64,000 bases of DNA from JAEYKI01 sp036679405 (GTDB taxonomy: Bacteria; Bacillota; Clostridia; Christensenellales; Christensenellaceae). Made by a program: the position numbers and the translations under genes. The stretch lies in NCBI GenBank assembly GCA_036679405.1, contig JAVBVZ010000031.1, positions 1 through 64,000 of the forward strand. The letters run 5' to 3'. A model generated the notes under the pieces. It had not been told where the DNA came from. It saw only the letters and a program-made list of their open reading frames with translations, and searched no databases. This document shows, piece by piece, positions 48,846-58,844 of the stretch. Position 1 is the stretch's first letter; each line of letters begins with the position of its first letter.

Positions 48846-49880
48846 ATGTTAAAAAACAAAAAAGGTAAGGCAAAGTCGTTTTGTCTTAAAACAACTGTTT
48901 ATATAATGGTGGCGGCGCTGTGTCTTGGGGCGCTGCTAAGCTGCTCTTCAACGGAAGGCACGCTTATTTTGGACAGCAACAACGGCGCGGAGCCTACCGA
49001 GGAAGCGGAAGAAGGATACCGCATCATGTTTGTTACGCCGCTGGTGAACCATCCTATCTGGCTGGACGCAAAATCCGGGGCGGAAGACGCGGGAAAGGAG
49101 CTCGGCGCAAACGTTACGTGGCAGGGCCCGGACATCGTGGATTATGATTACATGATCGATACGGTGTATGAAGCGATCAGCGAGGAGTATGACGCCATCA
49201 TCGTCTATCCTGTCGAACCCGCACTGTTTGAAGATGCCATGCGAAAAGCGCAGGCGGCCGGCATCCCCCTGGTCACCGTGTGCGGAGATTCAGATCCTTC
49301 GCTGCGCGATTCGTATGTAGGGACAGACGTTGTGCGCTTCGGGGAGGAAGCCGCGGAACTCATCGGGCAGAAATCCGGCGGCCGGGCGAACCTGGCGGTG
49401 CTCTGCACAAATTTTGAAGCCATCAACCAGGTGCAGGAGTATGAAGCGTTCCTCTCGGTGCTTAAAGAGAAATATCCCGGCGTAAACGTTGTGGTGCGGG
49501 AGAGCGACGAAACGGATACCCTGAAAGCCGTGGACAAAACGTATGAAATACTGGAAAAATACCCGGAAGTAGACTTTTTCTGGTCCATGGAAGGGGCGGG
49601 CGCCTCGGGCGTTGCGCAGGTCGTCAAGGAAAAAGGCCTGGAAGGGCAGATCACCATTCTGGGGACGGACGCCATGTCGCCGCTGCTTGAGGCCATCAAA
49701 GACGGCGGAGTATGGGGGTCGCTGGCACAGAACTTTTATAACATGGGCCGCCTGGCCGTGGAAAACGCAGTAGGGCACATACAGGGAAACGAAGTTCAGG
49801 ACACCACCGATTCCGGCTTTGTGCTCATTACGCAGGAGAACATCCATTCCTACCTGGAATCGGACGGCGACCGGTATTGA
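48846..49880 (+). CDS. Sugar-binding lipoprotein of the ribose-binding type, near a two-component system
   Basis: A 344-residue exported receptor; signal peptide with lipobox LGALLSC. The periplasmic-binding-protein-4 fold is clear: YRIMFVTPLVNHPIWLDAKS, AIIVYPVEPALFEDAMRKAQ, GIPLVTVCGDSD, LGTDAMSPLLEAIKDGG. It is separated from the ABC importer genes by a GH3 gene and the importer has its own receptor at 52400. This protein could therefore be a dedicated co-sensor for the YesM-type kinase encoded divergently, as known for some LytS/YesM systems; that role is inferred. Confidence 0.85.
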   Translation: MLKNKKGKAKSFCLKTTVYIMVAALCLGALLSCSSTEGTLILDSNNGAEPTEEAEEGYRIMFVTPLVNHPIWLDAKSGAEDAGKELGANVTWQGPDIVDYDYMIDTVYEAISEEYDAIIVYPVEPALFEDAMRKAQAAGIPLVTVCGDSDPSLRDSYVGTDVVRFGEEAAELIGQKSGGRANLAVLCTNFEAINQVQEYEAFLSVLKEKYPGVNVVVRESDETDTLKAVDKTYEILEKYPEVDFFWSMEGAGASGVAQVVKEKGLEGQITILGTDAMSPLLEAIKDGGVWGSLAQNFYNMGRLAVENAVGHIQGNEVQDTTDSGFVLITQENIHSYLESDGDRY

Positions 49881-49916
49881 TCCAAAACAATAAAAAGGAA
49901 AGGAAGCGCTTTTAAA

Positions 49917-52328
49917 GTGGAAAAATTAAAGGACAAAGCATCCGTAGACCGGGTGATCGCACAAATGAATATTCGCGAAAAAATAGAGGTATTGACCGGA
50001 AGTTCTCTTTTTTTTGGAAAAAGCATGGAAAAATACGGAATACCTTCCATATATTATTTAGACGGAGGCACCGGCGCAAACTATTTTCAGATGTATCTGG
50101 ACTGTTTTTGCAAAAATAATGAAATGACAAAAGAAGGCGGAGACGCAATATTCGACGTAGATTCGGAGGCGCAGGTCGTTCCCATGCTGCTGGAGCTGGA
50201 ATGGGATAAAGAGGCGGCAAAAAAGGCGGACCCTGCCCTTCAGAAACAGCTTGCCTTTATGCATGAAAAAATGAAAGCCTATATTCCCGGCGGCGTGCTG
50301 CCCGGCTGTTTTCCGCCGGGGATCCTGCTGGGATCCACCTGGGACGCAGAAAGCGTGCGCGAAGTGGGCGTAGCCCTCGGGGCGGAGGCCAACTATTACG
50401 GCATAGACGTTCTGCTGGGAACGCCGAATGTCAACATACACCGTGATCCGCTGGGCGGCCGCGTTTTTGAAGGCTATTCGGAAGACCCGTGCCTGACGGC
50501 GGCGCTTGCGCCCGAACTGGTGAAGGGCGTACAGGAATCGGGCGTTCTGGCAGACGTCAAACATTTTGCCGCCAATAATCAGGAAACGGACCGCCGCGGC
50601 GTGAATGAAATGATTCCCGCCCGGGCGCTGCAGGAAATCTATTTCCCGGGGTTCAAGGCATGCGTTAAGGAGGGGGGCTGCAAAACGGTGATGAGCTCGT
50701 ATAACGCCATCAACGGAGTCCCGAGCGCACACAACCACTGGCTGCTGACCGAAGTTCTGCGGGACGACTGGGGTTTTGAAGGTTTTGTTGTTTCGGACTG
50801 GGGCGGCGCTTACGACCAGGCAAAGGCCTTTGCCGCCGGAAACGACGTCGATATGCCCGGGCCGCGGGACGTGGATAAAGTGGTCTGTGCGGTCCAAAAC
50901 GGCGAGCTTAGCGAAGAAGCCGTAGATACGGCGCTCCGGCGGTATCTCGGCATGGTGCTGGAAAGCCCGGCAATGACCGGGCGCAAAACGCCGAAAATCG
51001 ATATTGAAGCGTCTGAAAAGGCCGCCTACCGGGCGGCGGCAGAAGGAATGGTCCTGCTTAAAAACGAAGGCGGCGTGCTGCCCCTTTCAGAAAACAGCCG
51101 GGTCAGCTTTTTCGGGGAAAAGAGCAAAAAATTCATAGAATCGGGCGGCGGCAGCGCAAACGTGATCACCGACCGTACAACCAATCTGTTTGACTGCACG
51201 GCGGACATCATCGGCCGGGAGAATGTGGCTTTTGAGACGATCGGCAAAGATACGGACGCGGTGATCATCACTGTGGGCGTGATCGGCCAGGAAGGCTTTG
51301 ACCGCGCGGATATGGAGATAGAAGCCGGGGATAAAAAAACGCTTATGCGCGCCGTAGAAGAGGCGAAAGCCGCGGGCAAAAAGGTCATTGTGGTCTTAAA
51401 CGTATGCGGCCCGGTCCGGGTAAGCGAGTTTATCGGCAGCATCGACGCGCTTTTGTGCGTGTTTATTCCCGGCATGGAAGGCGGACGGGCGGCGGCGGAT
51501 ATTCTGTTCGGGAGGATCGTGCCCTCCGGCAAGCTGCCCTTAACCTTCCCCAAAGAATACAAAGACTGCCCCACCTACGGTAATTTTCCGGGGAGGGACA
51601 AAGAAGTATGGTATGCGGAAGGCATCATGGTGGGCTACCGTTATTATGACTTTCGGGCGGTAGAGCCTATGTTCCCCTTTGGCTTCGGCCTTTCCTATAC
51701 AAATTTTGAGCTGAGCGGCCCTACGCTCAGCGCCGACAGGCTGGACCTTAACGGGGACGGGGAGACCGGCGTTAGGGTACGGGTAAAAAATACCGGCAGC
51801 CGCGCGGGAAAAGAAGTGGTGCAGCTGTATATTGCGCACATCGGATCTACGCTCATAAAACCGCCCAAGGAACTCAAAGCGTTTCAAAAAGTGTTCCTTG
51901 AGGCCGGGGAAGAAAAAACGGTCACCTTTACCCTTCGTGCAGATATGCTCAAAAGTTACGACCTTGGAAAAAACGCGTGGCTGGCCGAACCCGGGCGCTA
52001 TGAGGTCATCATAGCAACATCCTCCCGGGATATTCGGGGGTGCGCGAATATAGAGGCATTTGGCTACAATCCTTACGGCGTGGACGAAAACACAACCCTG
52101 GGGCAGCTGGTGATCATTCCGGGTGCTCTGGACGAACTTTTGCGCCATTGCCCTGTGGGCGCTCTTACCCGCCAAAGCGTTGAAATGAGTATTTTGTTTG
52201 CCGCGACGGGCGCACTGAAAGACTACTGGCAAAAGGTGATCAACCCCATGTTTTCGGATTTGTCCGCGGAGGAAAAAGAAGAACGCTATCAGAATATGCT
52301 CCGGGCAATGAACAAATTCCATTCTTGA
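49917..52328 (+). CDS. Glycoside hydrolase family 3 enzyme (beta-glucosidase-like)
   Basis: An 803-residue cytoplasmic enzyme, start GTG 49917 after AGGAAGCGC. GH3 motifs: YYLDGGTGAN, RDPLGGRVFEGYSEDP, ADVKHFAANNQETDRRG, and the nucleophile segment FEGFVVSDWGGAYDQ (Asp in SDW). The second domain shows GMVLLKNEGGVLPLS and CVFIPGMEGGRAAADILFG, and a fibronectin III-like domain follows (NTGSRAGKEVVQLYIAHIG). The extra ~80 residues at the C-terminus are helical. It differs clearly from the GH3 protein at 37621. Co-linear sugar receptor and importer genes suggest it hydrolyses the imported glycoside. Confidence 0.93.
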   Translation: MEKLKDKASVDRVIAQMNIREKIEVLTGSSLFFGKSMEKYGIPSIYYLDGGTGANYFQMYLDCFCKNNEMTKEGGDAIFDVDSEAQVVPMLLELEWDKEAAKKADPALQKQLAFMHEKMKAYIPGGVLPGCFPPGILLGSTWDAESVREVGVALGAEANYYGIDVLLGTPNVNIHRDPLGGRVFEGYSEDPCLTAALAPELVKGVQESGVLADVKHFAANNQETDRRGVNEMIPARALQEIYFPGFKACVKEGGCKTVMSSYNAINGVPSAHNHWLLTEVLRDDWGFEGFVVSDWGGAYDQAKAFAAGNDVDMPGPRDVDKVVCAVQNGELSEEAVDTALRRYLGMVLESPAMTGRKTPKIDIEASEKAAYRAAAEGMVLLKNEGGVLPLSENSRVSFFGEKSKKFIESGGGSANVITDRTTNLFDCTADIIGRENVAFETIGKDTDAVIITVGVIGQEGFDRADMEIEAGDKKTLMRAVEEAKAAGKKVIVVLNVCGPVRVSEFIGSIDALLCVFIPGMEGGRAAADILFGRIVPSGKLPLTFPKEYKDCPTYGNFPGRDKEVWYAEGIMVGYRYYDFRAVEPMFPFGFGLSYTNFELSGPTLSADRLDLNGDGETGVRVRVKNTGSRAGKEVVQLYIAHIGSTLIKPPKELKAFQKVFLEAGEEKTVTFTLRADMLKSYDLGKNAWLAEPGRYEVIIATSSRDIRGCANIEAFGYNPYGVDENTTLGQLVIIPGALDELLRHCPVGALTRQSVEMSILFAATGALKDYWQKVINPMFSDLSAEEKEERYQNMLRAMNKFHS

Positions 52329-52399
52329 ATCAAGTTTGTGCAAAGCTTTTCTTACGGCAAAGCACTGCACAATTAAAAATAACCTATAGGAGGAAAACT

Positions 52400-53635
52400 A
52401 TGAAAAAAGTAGCACTGATTGTTGCGGTGGTTATGGTGGCGGCGGTCCTGTTCGCGGGCTGCTCCACGGCTGCAACGGACACAACGGCGTCCCAGTCCGC
52501 CTCGGCGGCGGATACCCAGGCTTCGGAAGAAGTCTCCGAGTCTGCCCCGGCCGGTGATTCGGCAGAAGCAGGTTCAGAAGACAAACTGCTGATCGGATTC
52601 AACAACTATCTGAAAGGCAATTACTCGGTGGATATCCTGGAGAACACCATCAAGGCGACCTGTGAAGCGCTGGGCGCCGACTTTATGGCGGTGAACGACG
52701 AAGCCAAGGTGGAAAATTCTGTGACCAACGTGGACAACATGATCGCGGCGGGGGTTGACGGCATTGTCTTCCTGGGCGTTGCGGATACGCTTTTCCCGGT
52801 AGTTGCGGAAAAATGCGAAGCGGCCGGCGTGCCCTTTGTGATCACCGACCATCTGCCCTCGGACGATGTGGTGGCGCAGCTTGAAGGATATTCGCAGTAC
52901 ATTGGCGGCGCATGCGTCAAAGACATCAACACCGGCAAAACCATTGGCGAATATGCGGGAAGCCTGGGCCTTAAAAAGGCCATCATCGTAACGGCGGACA
53001 AAACGGATACCACCCATGCGGCCCGCACCCAGGGATTTACGGAAGCGTTTGAAGCGGCCGGCGGAGAAGTGATTGACGTTGGCTACGGCACGCCCACAGT
53101 TGCGGAATCCATGACCCGTGCAAACGACCTTCTGACCGCTCATCCGGATGTTGACTGCGTGTATGCAACCAACGGCGACGTGGTCAGCGGCACAATGGAA
53201 GCTATGGCAAAACATACGGACGTAGACGCAAAACTCTTTGGTACAGACCTTGACCCCGATGTGCTGGAAGGCCTTCAGGACGGGCGGGTCGCAGCCGCAA
53301 ACGGCGCGCACTGGATCAACGGAGATTTCTCAACGGCGCTGCTGATAAACTATCTGCGCGGCAACGACATTAAAGACGCCGACGGAACGGCGCCCATGCT
53401 CATCGTTCCTACCATGACGCTGCCCAGCAACATGGTGGATCTGTACAACACGTTCTGGATCGAACAGCAGCCTTTCTCGGATGAGGAGATGCAAAGCTTT
53501 GTCGGAGCGGACGTAACGGCGGAAAGCCTGCAGAGCATACTGGACGGTTATTCCATCGATTCACGGCTTCAGGCCAAGGTGGATGCGGGACTGCTTACGC
53601 AGGAAGAACTGGATGCTGCCGAAGCAGCGGAGTAA
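52400..53635 (+). CDS. Sugar ABC importer, substrate-binding lipoprotein
   Basis: A 411-residue receptor; ATG 52400 behind TAGGAGGAAAA. Signal peptide with lipobox VLFAGC, an acidic Ser/Ala linker to about residue 60, then a periplasmic-binding-protein-4 fold (LLIGFNNYLKGNYSVDIL, AAGVDGIVFLGVADTLFPVV, DCVYATNGDVVSGTMEAM, AKLFGTDLDPDVLEGLQDG). A symmetric hairpin without T run follows, as is common after receptor genes that are expressed above the rest of their operon. Confidence 0.9.
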   Translation: MKKVALIVAVVMVAAVLFAGCSTAATDTTASQSASAADTQASEEVSESAPAGDSAEAGSEDKLLIGFNNYLKGNYSVDILENTIKATCEALGADFMAVNDEAKVENSVTNVDNMIAAGVDGIVFLGVADTLFPVVAEKCEAAGVPFVITDHLPSDDVVAQLEGYSQYIGGACVKDINTGKTIGEYAGSLGLKKAIIVTADKTDTTHAARTQGFTEAFEAAGGEVIDVGYGTPTVAESMTRANDLLTAHPDVDCVYATNGDVVSGTMEAMAKHTDVDAKLFGTDLDPDVLEGLQDGRVAAANGAHWINGDFSTALLINYLRGNDIKDADGTAPMLIVPTMTLPSNMVDLYNTFWIEQQPFSDEEMQSFVGADVTAESLQSILDGYSIDSRLQAKVDAGLLTQEELDAAEAAE

Positions 53636-53651
53636 TTAAAAGAAACTGACT

Positions 53652-53681
53652 GATGCGCCCGCCTTTAAAGGCGGGCGCATA
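53652..53681 (+). promoter_or_regulatory. Hairpin after the receptor gene (message-protecting or partial stop)
   Basis: ATGCGCCCGCCTT pairs with AAGGCGGGCGCAT; the following bases (AAAATACC) are not a T run, so it should stabilise the receptor message more than stop transcription. Confidence 0.6.
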
Positions 53682-53733
53682 AAATACCGGCTGCCGGAAA
53701 AACATGCCGGAAATAGCCGGCAGGGAGGAAATA

Positions 53734-54738
53734 ATGGGAAACGCAAACAACAGCGGGCAGATTGCCGCCGCGCCGGAAAGCAGATACGCAGGCCGCCAGA
53801 TTAAAACAACGCTGCTGGTCGCCGCGGCTTATGTGCTGATCTATGTGGTGCTGAACATCATAACGGGCGGACGTTTTTTAACCGCACCCAATATGCTGGC
53901 GGTACTGACCAGTTCGATCGTACCGACATTTATTGTACTTGGATTTTGTTTTATTTTTACTATGGGAATAATGGACCTGTCAATGGGCGCAATCCTGATT
54001 CTTGCAAGCAACGTTGGCGGGATCCTTGCAATACAGTTCGGGCTCGGCTATTTTGGCCTGGTGGCGGGCGCAGTGGCATTGGCGGTACTGCTGGAACTGC
54101 TCAATTTAAAACTGATGCTGGCCTCCAAGATCCCCTCGTGGATACTGGGCCTCGGAATGGCGATGGTCTATGAGGCCGTCGGGTCTTTTTATAATTCTTA
54201 TCAGATAGACCAGGGCCTGCAGGTCGTCTCTTTGGACAATGCCTGCCGGGAACTCGGCTCCATGCCCGTAAACGCCATTGTTGTCGCCGTCGGGCTGATC
54301 GCCGCTTACATGATCTACAACCGGACGTCCGTCGGGTTCAACCTGCGCGCCGTGGGCAGCAACACGGCGGTCGCAAAAATGATGGGGATCAACGTTTCAA
54401 AAACAATCATGCTGGCCGGGATCATCGGCGGCGTGTTCATTGGCCTTGCAAGCGCGGTGAACGAAAGCTATGCCGGACGGATCGTTCCGACCACCGGGCT
54501 TAACAGTATTTCAATGATCTTCATACCCTTAGCCGCCTTTCTTTTGGCAAAGGCGTTTGAAAAAGTATTCAATATCATAGTGGGGGCGCTCATCAGCGCG
54601 TTTGTCATCACTTCCATATTCAATGTGCTGACCCTTCTGGGCGTGCCGTCCGGAACGTTGCAGCAGGTGGTGATGGGCGCGACGGTACTCGTATGCGGCG
54701 TGCTTTCACAAAGAAAATTCAAGGGGGTTGTTCAATAA
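53734..54738 (+). CDS. Sugar ABC importer, permease 1
   Basis: A 334-residue ribose/xylose-type (RbsC family) permease; ATG 53734 is 6 nt after GGAGGA. Eight or more hydrophobic helices; family motifs are IMDLSMGAILILASNVGGILA and FNLRAVGSNTAVAKMMGINV (the ATPase-contact loop). The last base of its stop codon is the first base of the ATPase start (TAATG), so translation is coupled. Confidence 0.9.
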   Translation: MGNANNSGQIAAAPESRYAGRQIKTTLLVAAAYVLIYVVLNIITGGRFLTAPNMLAVLTSSIVPTFIVLGFCFIFTMGIMDLSMGAILILASNVGGILAIQFGLGYFGLVAGAVALAVLLELLNLKLMLASKIPSWILGLGMAMVYEAVGSFYNSYQIDQGLQVVSLDNACRELGSMPVNAIVVAVGLIAAYMIYNRTSVGFNLRAVGSNTAVAKMMGINVSKTIMLAGIIGGVFIGLASAVNESYAGRIVPTTGLNSISMIFIPLAAFLLAKAFEKVFNIIVGALISAFVITSIFNVLTLLGVPSGTLQQVVMGATVLVCGVLSQRKFKGVVQ

Positions 54739-56246
54739 TGGCGCAGAGCAATGTTATTTTTAAAGCCGAACACATGAAAAAATATTTTGGTGCAACCCGC
54801 GCGAACGACGACGTGTCCATCACGCTTGAAAAAGGCGAGGTGCGGGGCCTTATTGGAGAAAACGGGTCGGGGAAATCCACGCTCATTTCCATGATAGCGG
54901 GCATCGCGCCCAAAGACAGCGGCGTTATGACCATGAACGATTTACCTTATACGCCCCAAAATTCCATAGACGCGGGCGCAAGCAAAATAGGGACGGTCGT
55001 GCAGGAACTGGGTCTGGTGGACGGCCTGCCGGTCGGCGCCAATATCTTCCTTGGGCGTATGGAGCTGTTTCGGGGCAAAAACGGCATACTGGACATGAAA
55101 AAGCTGTATGCGGCCGCCCGCGGGCAGTTTGAAAAATGGAATTTCAAAGGGTTTTCCGTGCAGGCGCCCACCGGGTCGCTTTCGGTGGAAGAAAAAAAGA
55201 TCGTAGAACTCATGCGGGCGCTTTCCATAGACCCGGACCTGCTGATCTTAGACGAAATCACCCAGGCTTTGTCCCTCAATTACCGGGAAACCCTTTTTGA
55301 GGTGATCGGGCGGCTCAAGGCGGAGGGCAAGGCGGTCCTTTTGGTCACGCACGACGTGGAAGAAATGATCTCCATTACGGACAGCATCACAATCATGCGG
55401 GACGGAAAGATCGTGGAAACCTGCCGGTCCGGGGAAGTGACCCCAAACGACGTCAAACGCCTCATGGTAGGGCGGGACCTGGAAGGCTCTTATTACCGGG
55501 AAGACAAAAAAGAAAGCTATGAAGAGCGGGTGGTGTTCAGCGCGCGCAGCCTGGAAACAGAATTTTTCCGGGATGTGAGTTTTGACCTGCACAAAGGCGA
55601 GATACTCGGGTTCTGCGGGCTCAGCGACGCCGGCATACACGAACTGGCGGAGGCGCTTTTTGCGGTTCGTCCGCTGCGCAACGGAAAGATCATGATGGGC
55701 GAAGGGGGCGCAGAGATCAAAAGCCCGCTTGCGGCCATGCGCAATAAAATGGCCTACGTCCCCAAAGACAGGGACAAGCAGGCGCTCATGGTGAACGACA
55801 GCATAGAGAACAACGTATGCCTGCCGGCGGTAGACGTCGTGCGGGGGCGCGCGGGATTCTTAAGCCCGCAGAAGCGCAGAAACTTAAGCCAAAAAGTGAT
55901 CAGCAGCTTCGACGTTAAAACCAAAGGCATTTCCCAGCTTTTAAGCGGGCTTTCGGGCGGGAACCGCCAAAAAGTGAACCTTGGGCGCTGGATGATACAG
56001 GATAAGGATATCCTGATTTTAGACTGCCCCACCCGGGGCGTGGACGTAGGCGTTAAATCCTACATATACAAGTCTATGCTTCAGGCAAAAGAACGCGGCG
56101 TTTCCATGATTGTGGTTTCGGACGAACTGCCCGAACTGATCGGCATGGCGGACACCCTTATGGTGATGCATGCGGGGACGATCAAAGCGGTCTTAAACAG
56201 AAGCGAAGGCTTTTCGGAAGAATCAATAATAGAGGTGATGCTGTAA
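54738..56246 (+). CDS. Sugar ABC importer, double ATPase
   Basis: A 502-residue RbsA/XylG-type protein with two nucleotide-binding domains. The first has a good Walker A (IGENGSGKST), a weak signature (SLSVEEKKIVELMRAL) and Walker B LLILDEITQAL, with Ile-Thr where Pro-Thr is usual. The second has a degenerate Walker A (FCGLSDAGIHEL) and a good signature (LSGGNRQKVNLGRWM). Thus each composite site has one intact half, as is common in this family. ATG 54738 overlaps the previous stop by one base. Confidence 0.92.
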   Translation: MAQSNVIFKAEHMKKYFGATRANDDVSITLEKGEVRGLIGENGSGKSTLISMIAGIAPKDSGVMTMNDLPYTPQNSIDAGASKIGTVVQELGLVDGLPVGANIFLGRMELFRGKNGILDMKKLYAAARGQFEKWNFKGFSVQAPTGSLSVEEKKIVELMRALSIDPDLLILDEITQALSLNYRETLFEVIGRLKAEGKAVLLVTHDVEEMISITDSITIMRDGKIVETCRSGEVTPNDVKRLMVGRDLEGSYYREDKKESYEERVVFSARSLETEFFRDVSFDLHKGEILGFCGLSDAGIHELAEALFAVRPLRNGKIMMGEGGAEIKSPLAAMRNKMAYVPKDRDKQALMVNDSIENNVCLPAVDVVRGRAGFLSPQKRRNLSQKVISSFDVKTKGISQLLSGLSGGNRQKVNLGRWMIQDKDILILDCPTRGVDVGVKSYIYKSMLQAKERGVSMIVVSDELPELIGMADTLMVMHAGTIKAVLNRSEGFSEESIIEVML

Positions 56247-57199
56247 TGAAAAAAGATTTTTGGACATATTTCCAGCGGTTGTTTCCGTTTGTGGGGCTGA
56301 TCATCATTGTATTGATCTTCAGCATTATTTCCGGGGACAAGCTGTGGACGGCGAACAACCTCTTGAGCGTTGTAACGGTGATGATCCCCCTGTGCCTGGG
56401 CGGAAGCGGCATGGTCTTTGTGTCGGCCCAGGGAGGCACGGACCTTTCGCAGGGTTCCCTGCTTGCGCTGGCCGGGACCATCGGCGGCATTGCGAGCATT
56501 TACCTTGGCTTCTGGGTGTTTATTCCCGTGGCCGTCGGCGTTGGAATCGGCGTTGGAATATTCAACGGGATCATGGTCAGCCGGTTCAAGGTTTCGTCTT
56601 TGATGGTGACGCTGGCCATGCTCATTGCGCTTCGGGCGCTGGTTGCGTATATCACCAACGGGCAGGTGTTCTTTGTGGATCCAAAGATCATCATGCTCAA
56701 CCAGATACAGATCAAGCTGCCCATCTTTTTGGGTGTGGTGGCGCTGATGTGGTATTTGTTTGAATATACAAAAATCGGGTTCTTTTCAAGGTGCCTGGGG
56801 GAAAACCAGACGGTGGGCAAGTTTGCGGGCATTCCCGTCGGCAAATACCAGATCATAGCCTTTGCCCTTTCGGGCGCCATGGCCGGGCTGGTGGGCGTGT
56901 TCACGGTGGGCAACATCGGCGGCATATCCCCGACCATGGGCAACTTTTTTGAGCTGCAGGTCATGATCGCCATGTTTGTGGGCGGCATTCCCGTCACCGG
57001 CGGCGCGGCCAGCAAATTTTACAAGGTGGCCGTGGGCGCGCTCATGCTGGCCTTTTTGCAGAACGGCCTCACCATCAGCCGGGTGAGCGCGGAAGCGTCT
57101 GAGCTCATCCAGGGCATTATTCTGATCTGCGTGGTGTTCTTTGGGCTGTTTGTGCGCAAAAAGTATATCCAGCGGCAGATTGCAAAAGAAACAAAATAA
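56246..57199 (+). CDS. Sugar ABC importer, permease 2
   Basis: A 317-residue RbsC-family permease; its start overlaps the ATPase stop codon by one base. Motifs: GGTDLSQGSLLALAGTIGGIA, RCLGENQTVGKFAGIPVGKY. Together with the first permease it would form a heterodimeric channel. The operon ends at the terminator at 57259. Confidence 0.9.
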   Translation: MKKDFWTYFQRLFPFVGLIIIVLIFSIISGDKLWTANNLLSVVTVMIPLCLGGSGMVFVSAQGGTDLSQGSLLALAGTIGGIASIYLGFWVFIPVAVGVGIGVGIFNGIMVSRFKVSSLMVTLAMLIALRALVAYITNGQVFFVDPKIIMLNQIQIKLPIFLGVVALMWYLFEYTKIGFFSRCLGENQTVGKFAGIPVGKYQIIAFALSGAMAGLVGVFTVGNIGGISPTMGNFFELQVMIAMFVGGIPVTGGAASKFYKVAVGALMLAFLQNGLTISRVSAEASELIQGIILICVVFFGLFVRKKYIQRQIAKETK

Positions 57200-57258
57200 T
57201 ATCAAGAGTTAAAAAGTTCTTCATCATACAGACAACAGGTGTGACTTCTCCTCTATTT

Positions 57259-57290
57259 AAAAAGGCAGCCAGGAAGGCTGCCTTTTTATG
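57259..57290 (+). terminator. Terminator of the sugar importer operon
   Basis: AAAAAGGCAGCC, AGGAA loop, GGCTGCCTTTTT; symmetric tracts, so it can also stop the converging ABC-F message. Confidence 0.85.
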
Positions 57291-57311
57291 TTGGGGGCCG
57301 CCACGGCGGCC

Positions 57312-58844
57312 TTATTTTCCTATGTCGATGATCTTGTCCGCCCAGTCTTTATAAAAGGAGGCTTCGTGAGACACAAAGATGATGCTGCCTCTCCACTGGA
57401 TGAGCTCTTCTTGCAGGGCAAGCTTGGTGTCCGCGTCCAGGTGGTTGGTTGGCTCGTCCAAAATAAGGAGGTTCGCGGGGGTGAGCATCAGCAGGCAGAG
57501 CTTCACCTTCGCCTGCTCGCCGCCGCTTAAGGTGGACACGGGCTGCATGGCGTTTTTGGCCTTGATGCCGCACTGCGCAAGGTGCTGGCGCACCTGCTTT
57601 TGAGACAGGCTTAAAAACCGGTCCGCCACAATCTCCACCGGCGTTTTTTCTTTGCTTTCCCATTTTAAATCCTGTTCAAAATAAGCCTTTTTGACGCCTT
57701 CGGCAAAACGGAAGCCGCCCGAAATGGCGGGGATCTCTCCCACCAGTGTTTTTAAAAGGGTGGATTTGCCTATTCCGTTAAAACCGGTGATCACAATTTT
57801 TTGCCCGGCGGTCATTTCAAAATTCAGTTTGGGCAGCAGCGCATAATAATAGCCGATTTCCAAATTTTTTACCACCAGCGTCCGCTGGGCGTTAAGGTCA
57901 AGGGAAGAAAAACGGAAGTTCGGCTTGGGGGCCGATTCCGGCTTGGCTATTTTCTGGATCTTATCAAGTTGCTTCTGGCGGCTTTTTGCCATGTTGGCGG
58001 TGGCGGCGCGCGCCTTGTTTTTTGCAATATAATCTTCCAGATTTTTGATCTGTTTTTGCTGGGCGGCAAATTCATGGATATAGTTTTCCCGCTTCAGCGC
58101 CTTTTGCTTTAAAAACTTGCTGAAATTGCCGCTGTATTTTTCTATTCTGCCAAACTCAATATCCAGGATGCAGTTTGTGATCTTGTCTAAAAAATCAAAG
58201 TCATGGGAGATCACGATAAACGCGCCTTCAAAAGTCTTTAAATAGTCCACCAGCCAGGTGATATGCTCTTTGTCCAAAAAATTGGTGGGCTCGTCCAAAA
58301 GCAGCAGGTTTGGCTTTTCCAGCAAAAGTTTCGCCAAAATCACCTTGGCCCGCTGGCCGCCGCTTAAGGTTTCCAGGCGGCTTGAAACATTAAGGGCGGT
58401 GATCCCAAGGCCGTCCGCCACTTTTAAAACCGTGCTTTCTATCTGGTAAAAGCCCCGCCATTCAAGCGTGTTTTGAAAGTTGGAGGCTTTTTTTAAAACC
58501 GCGTCGCTGCTGTCGGTCGCCATGCGCTCATACAATTTATTGAGCTTTTCTTCTATCGCATAAAGGTCGTTGAAGGCGGATTTTAAGTATTCGAAAATCG
58601 TGACCGACCCGTTGATCTTTGCGTGCTGGTCAAGATATCCCACCCGGATGCCGTTTTGACGGCGTATTTCTCCTTTGTCCGGAATCACCTGGCCAATAAT
58701 GGAATTTAAAAGCGTGGTCTTTCCGGTGCCGTTTTGCCCCACCAGACCCATGTGTTCGCCTTTGAACAGTTCAAAGGACGCATCCGAGTACAGCGCTTTA
58801 TCCCCAAAGGAGTGCGATATGTTTTTTACTTCAATCAAGCCCAT
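57312..58844 (-). CDS. ABC-F family ATPase
   Basis: A 510-residue cytoplasmic protein with two ATPase domains and no membrane part; ABC-F proteins act on the ribosome, either rescuing translation or protecting from antibiotics. ATG 58844 is chosen over an upstream GTG. Domain 1: Walker A VGQNGTGKTT, signature LSGGQRAKVILAKLL, Walker B LLLLDEPTNFLD. The inter-domain linker (about 250-310) is lysine-rich and helical. Domain 2: ITGFNGIGKST, LSGGEQAKVKLCLLML, LLILDEPTNHLD. Subfamily and resistance role cannot be decided by eye. Confidence 0.92.
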   Translation of the reverse strand: MGLIEVKNISHSFGDKALYSDASFELFKGEHMGLVGQNGTGKTTLLNSIIGQVIPDKGEIRRQNGIRVGYLDQHAKINGSVTIFEYLKSAFNDLYAIEEKLNKLYERMATDSSDAVLKKASNFQNTLEWRGFYQIESTVLKVADGLGITALNVSSRLETLSGGQRAKVILAKLLLEKPNLLLLDEPTNFLDKEHITWLVDYLKTFEGAFIVISHDFDFLDKITNCILDIEFGRIEKYSGNFSKFLKQKALKRENYIHEFAAQQKQIKNLEDYIAKNKARAATANMAKSRQKQLDKIQKIAKPESAPKPNFRFSSLDLNAQRTLVVKNLEIGYYYALLPKLNFEMTAGQKIVITGFNGIGKSTLLKTLVGEIPAISGGFRFAEGVKKAYFEQDLKWESKEKTPVEIVADRFLSLSQKQVRQHLAQCGIKAKNAMQPVSTLSGGEQAKVKLCLLMLTPANLLILDEPTNHLDADTKLALQEELIQWRGSIIFVSHEASFYKDWADKIIDIGK

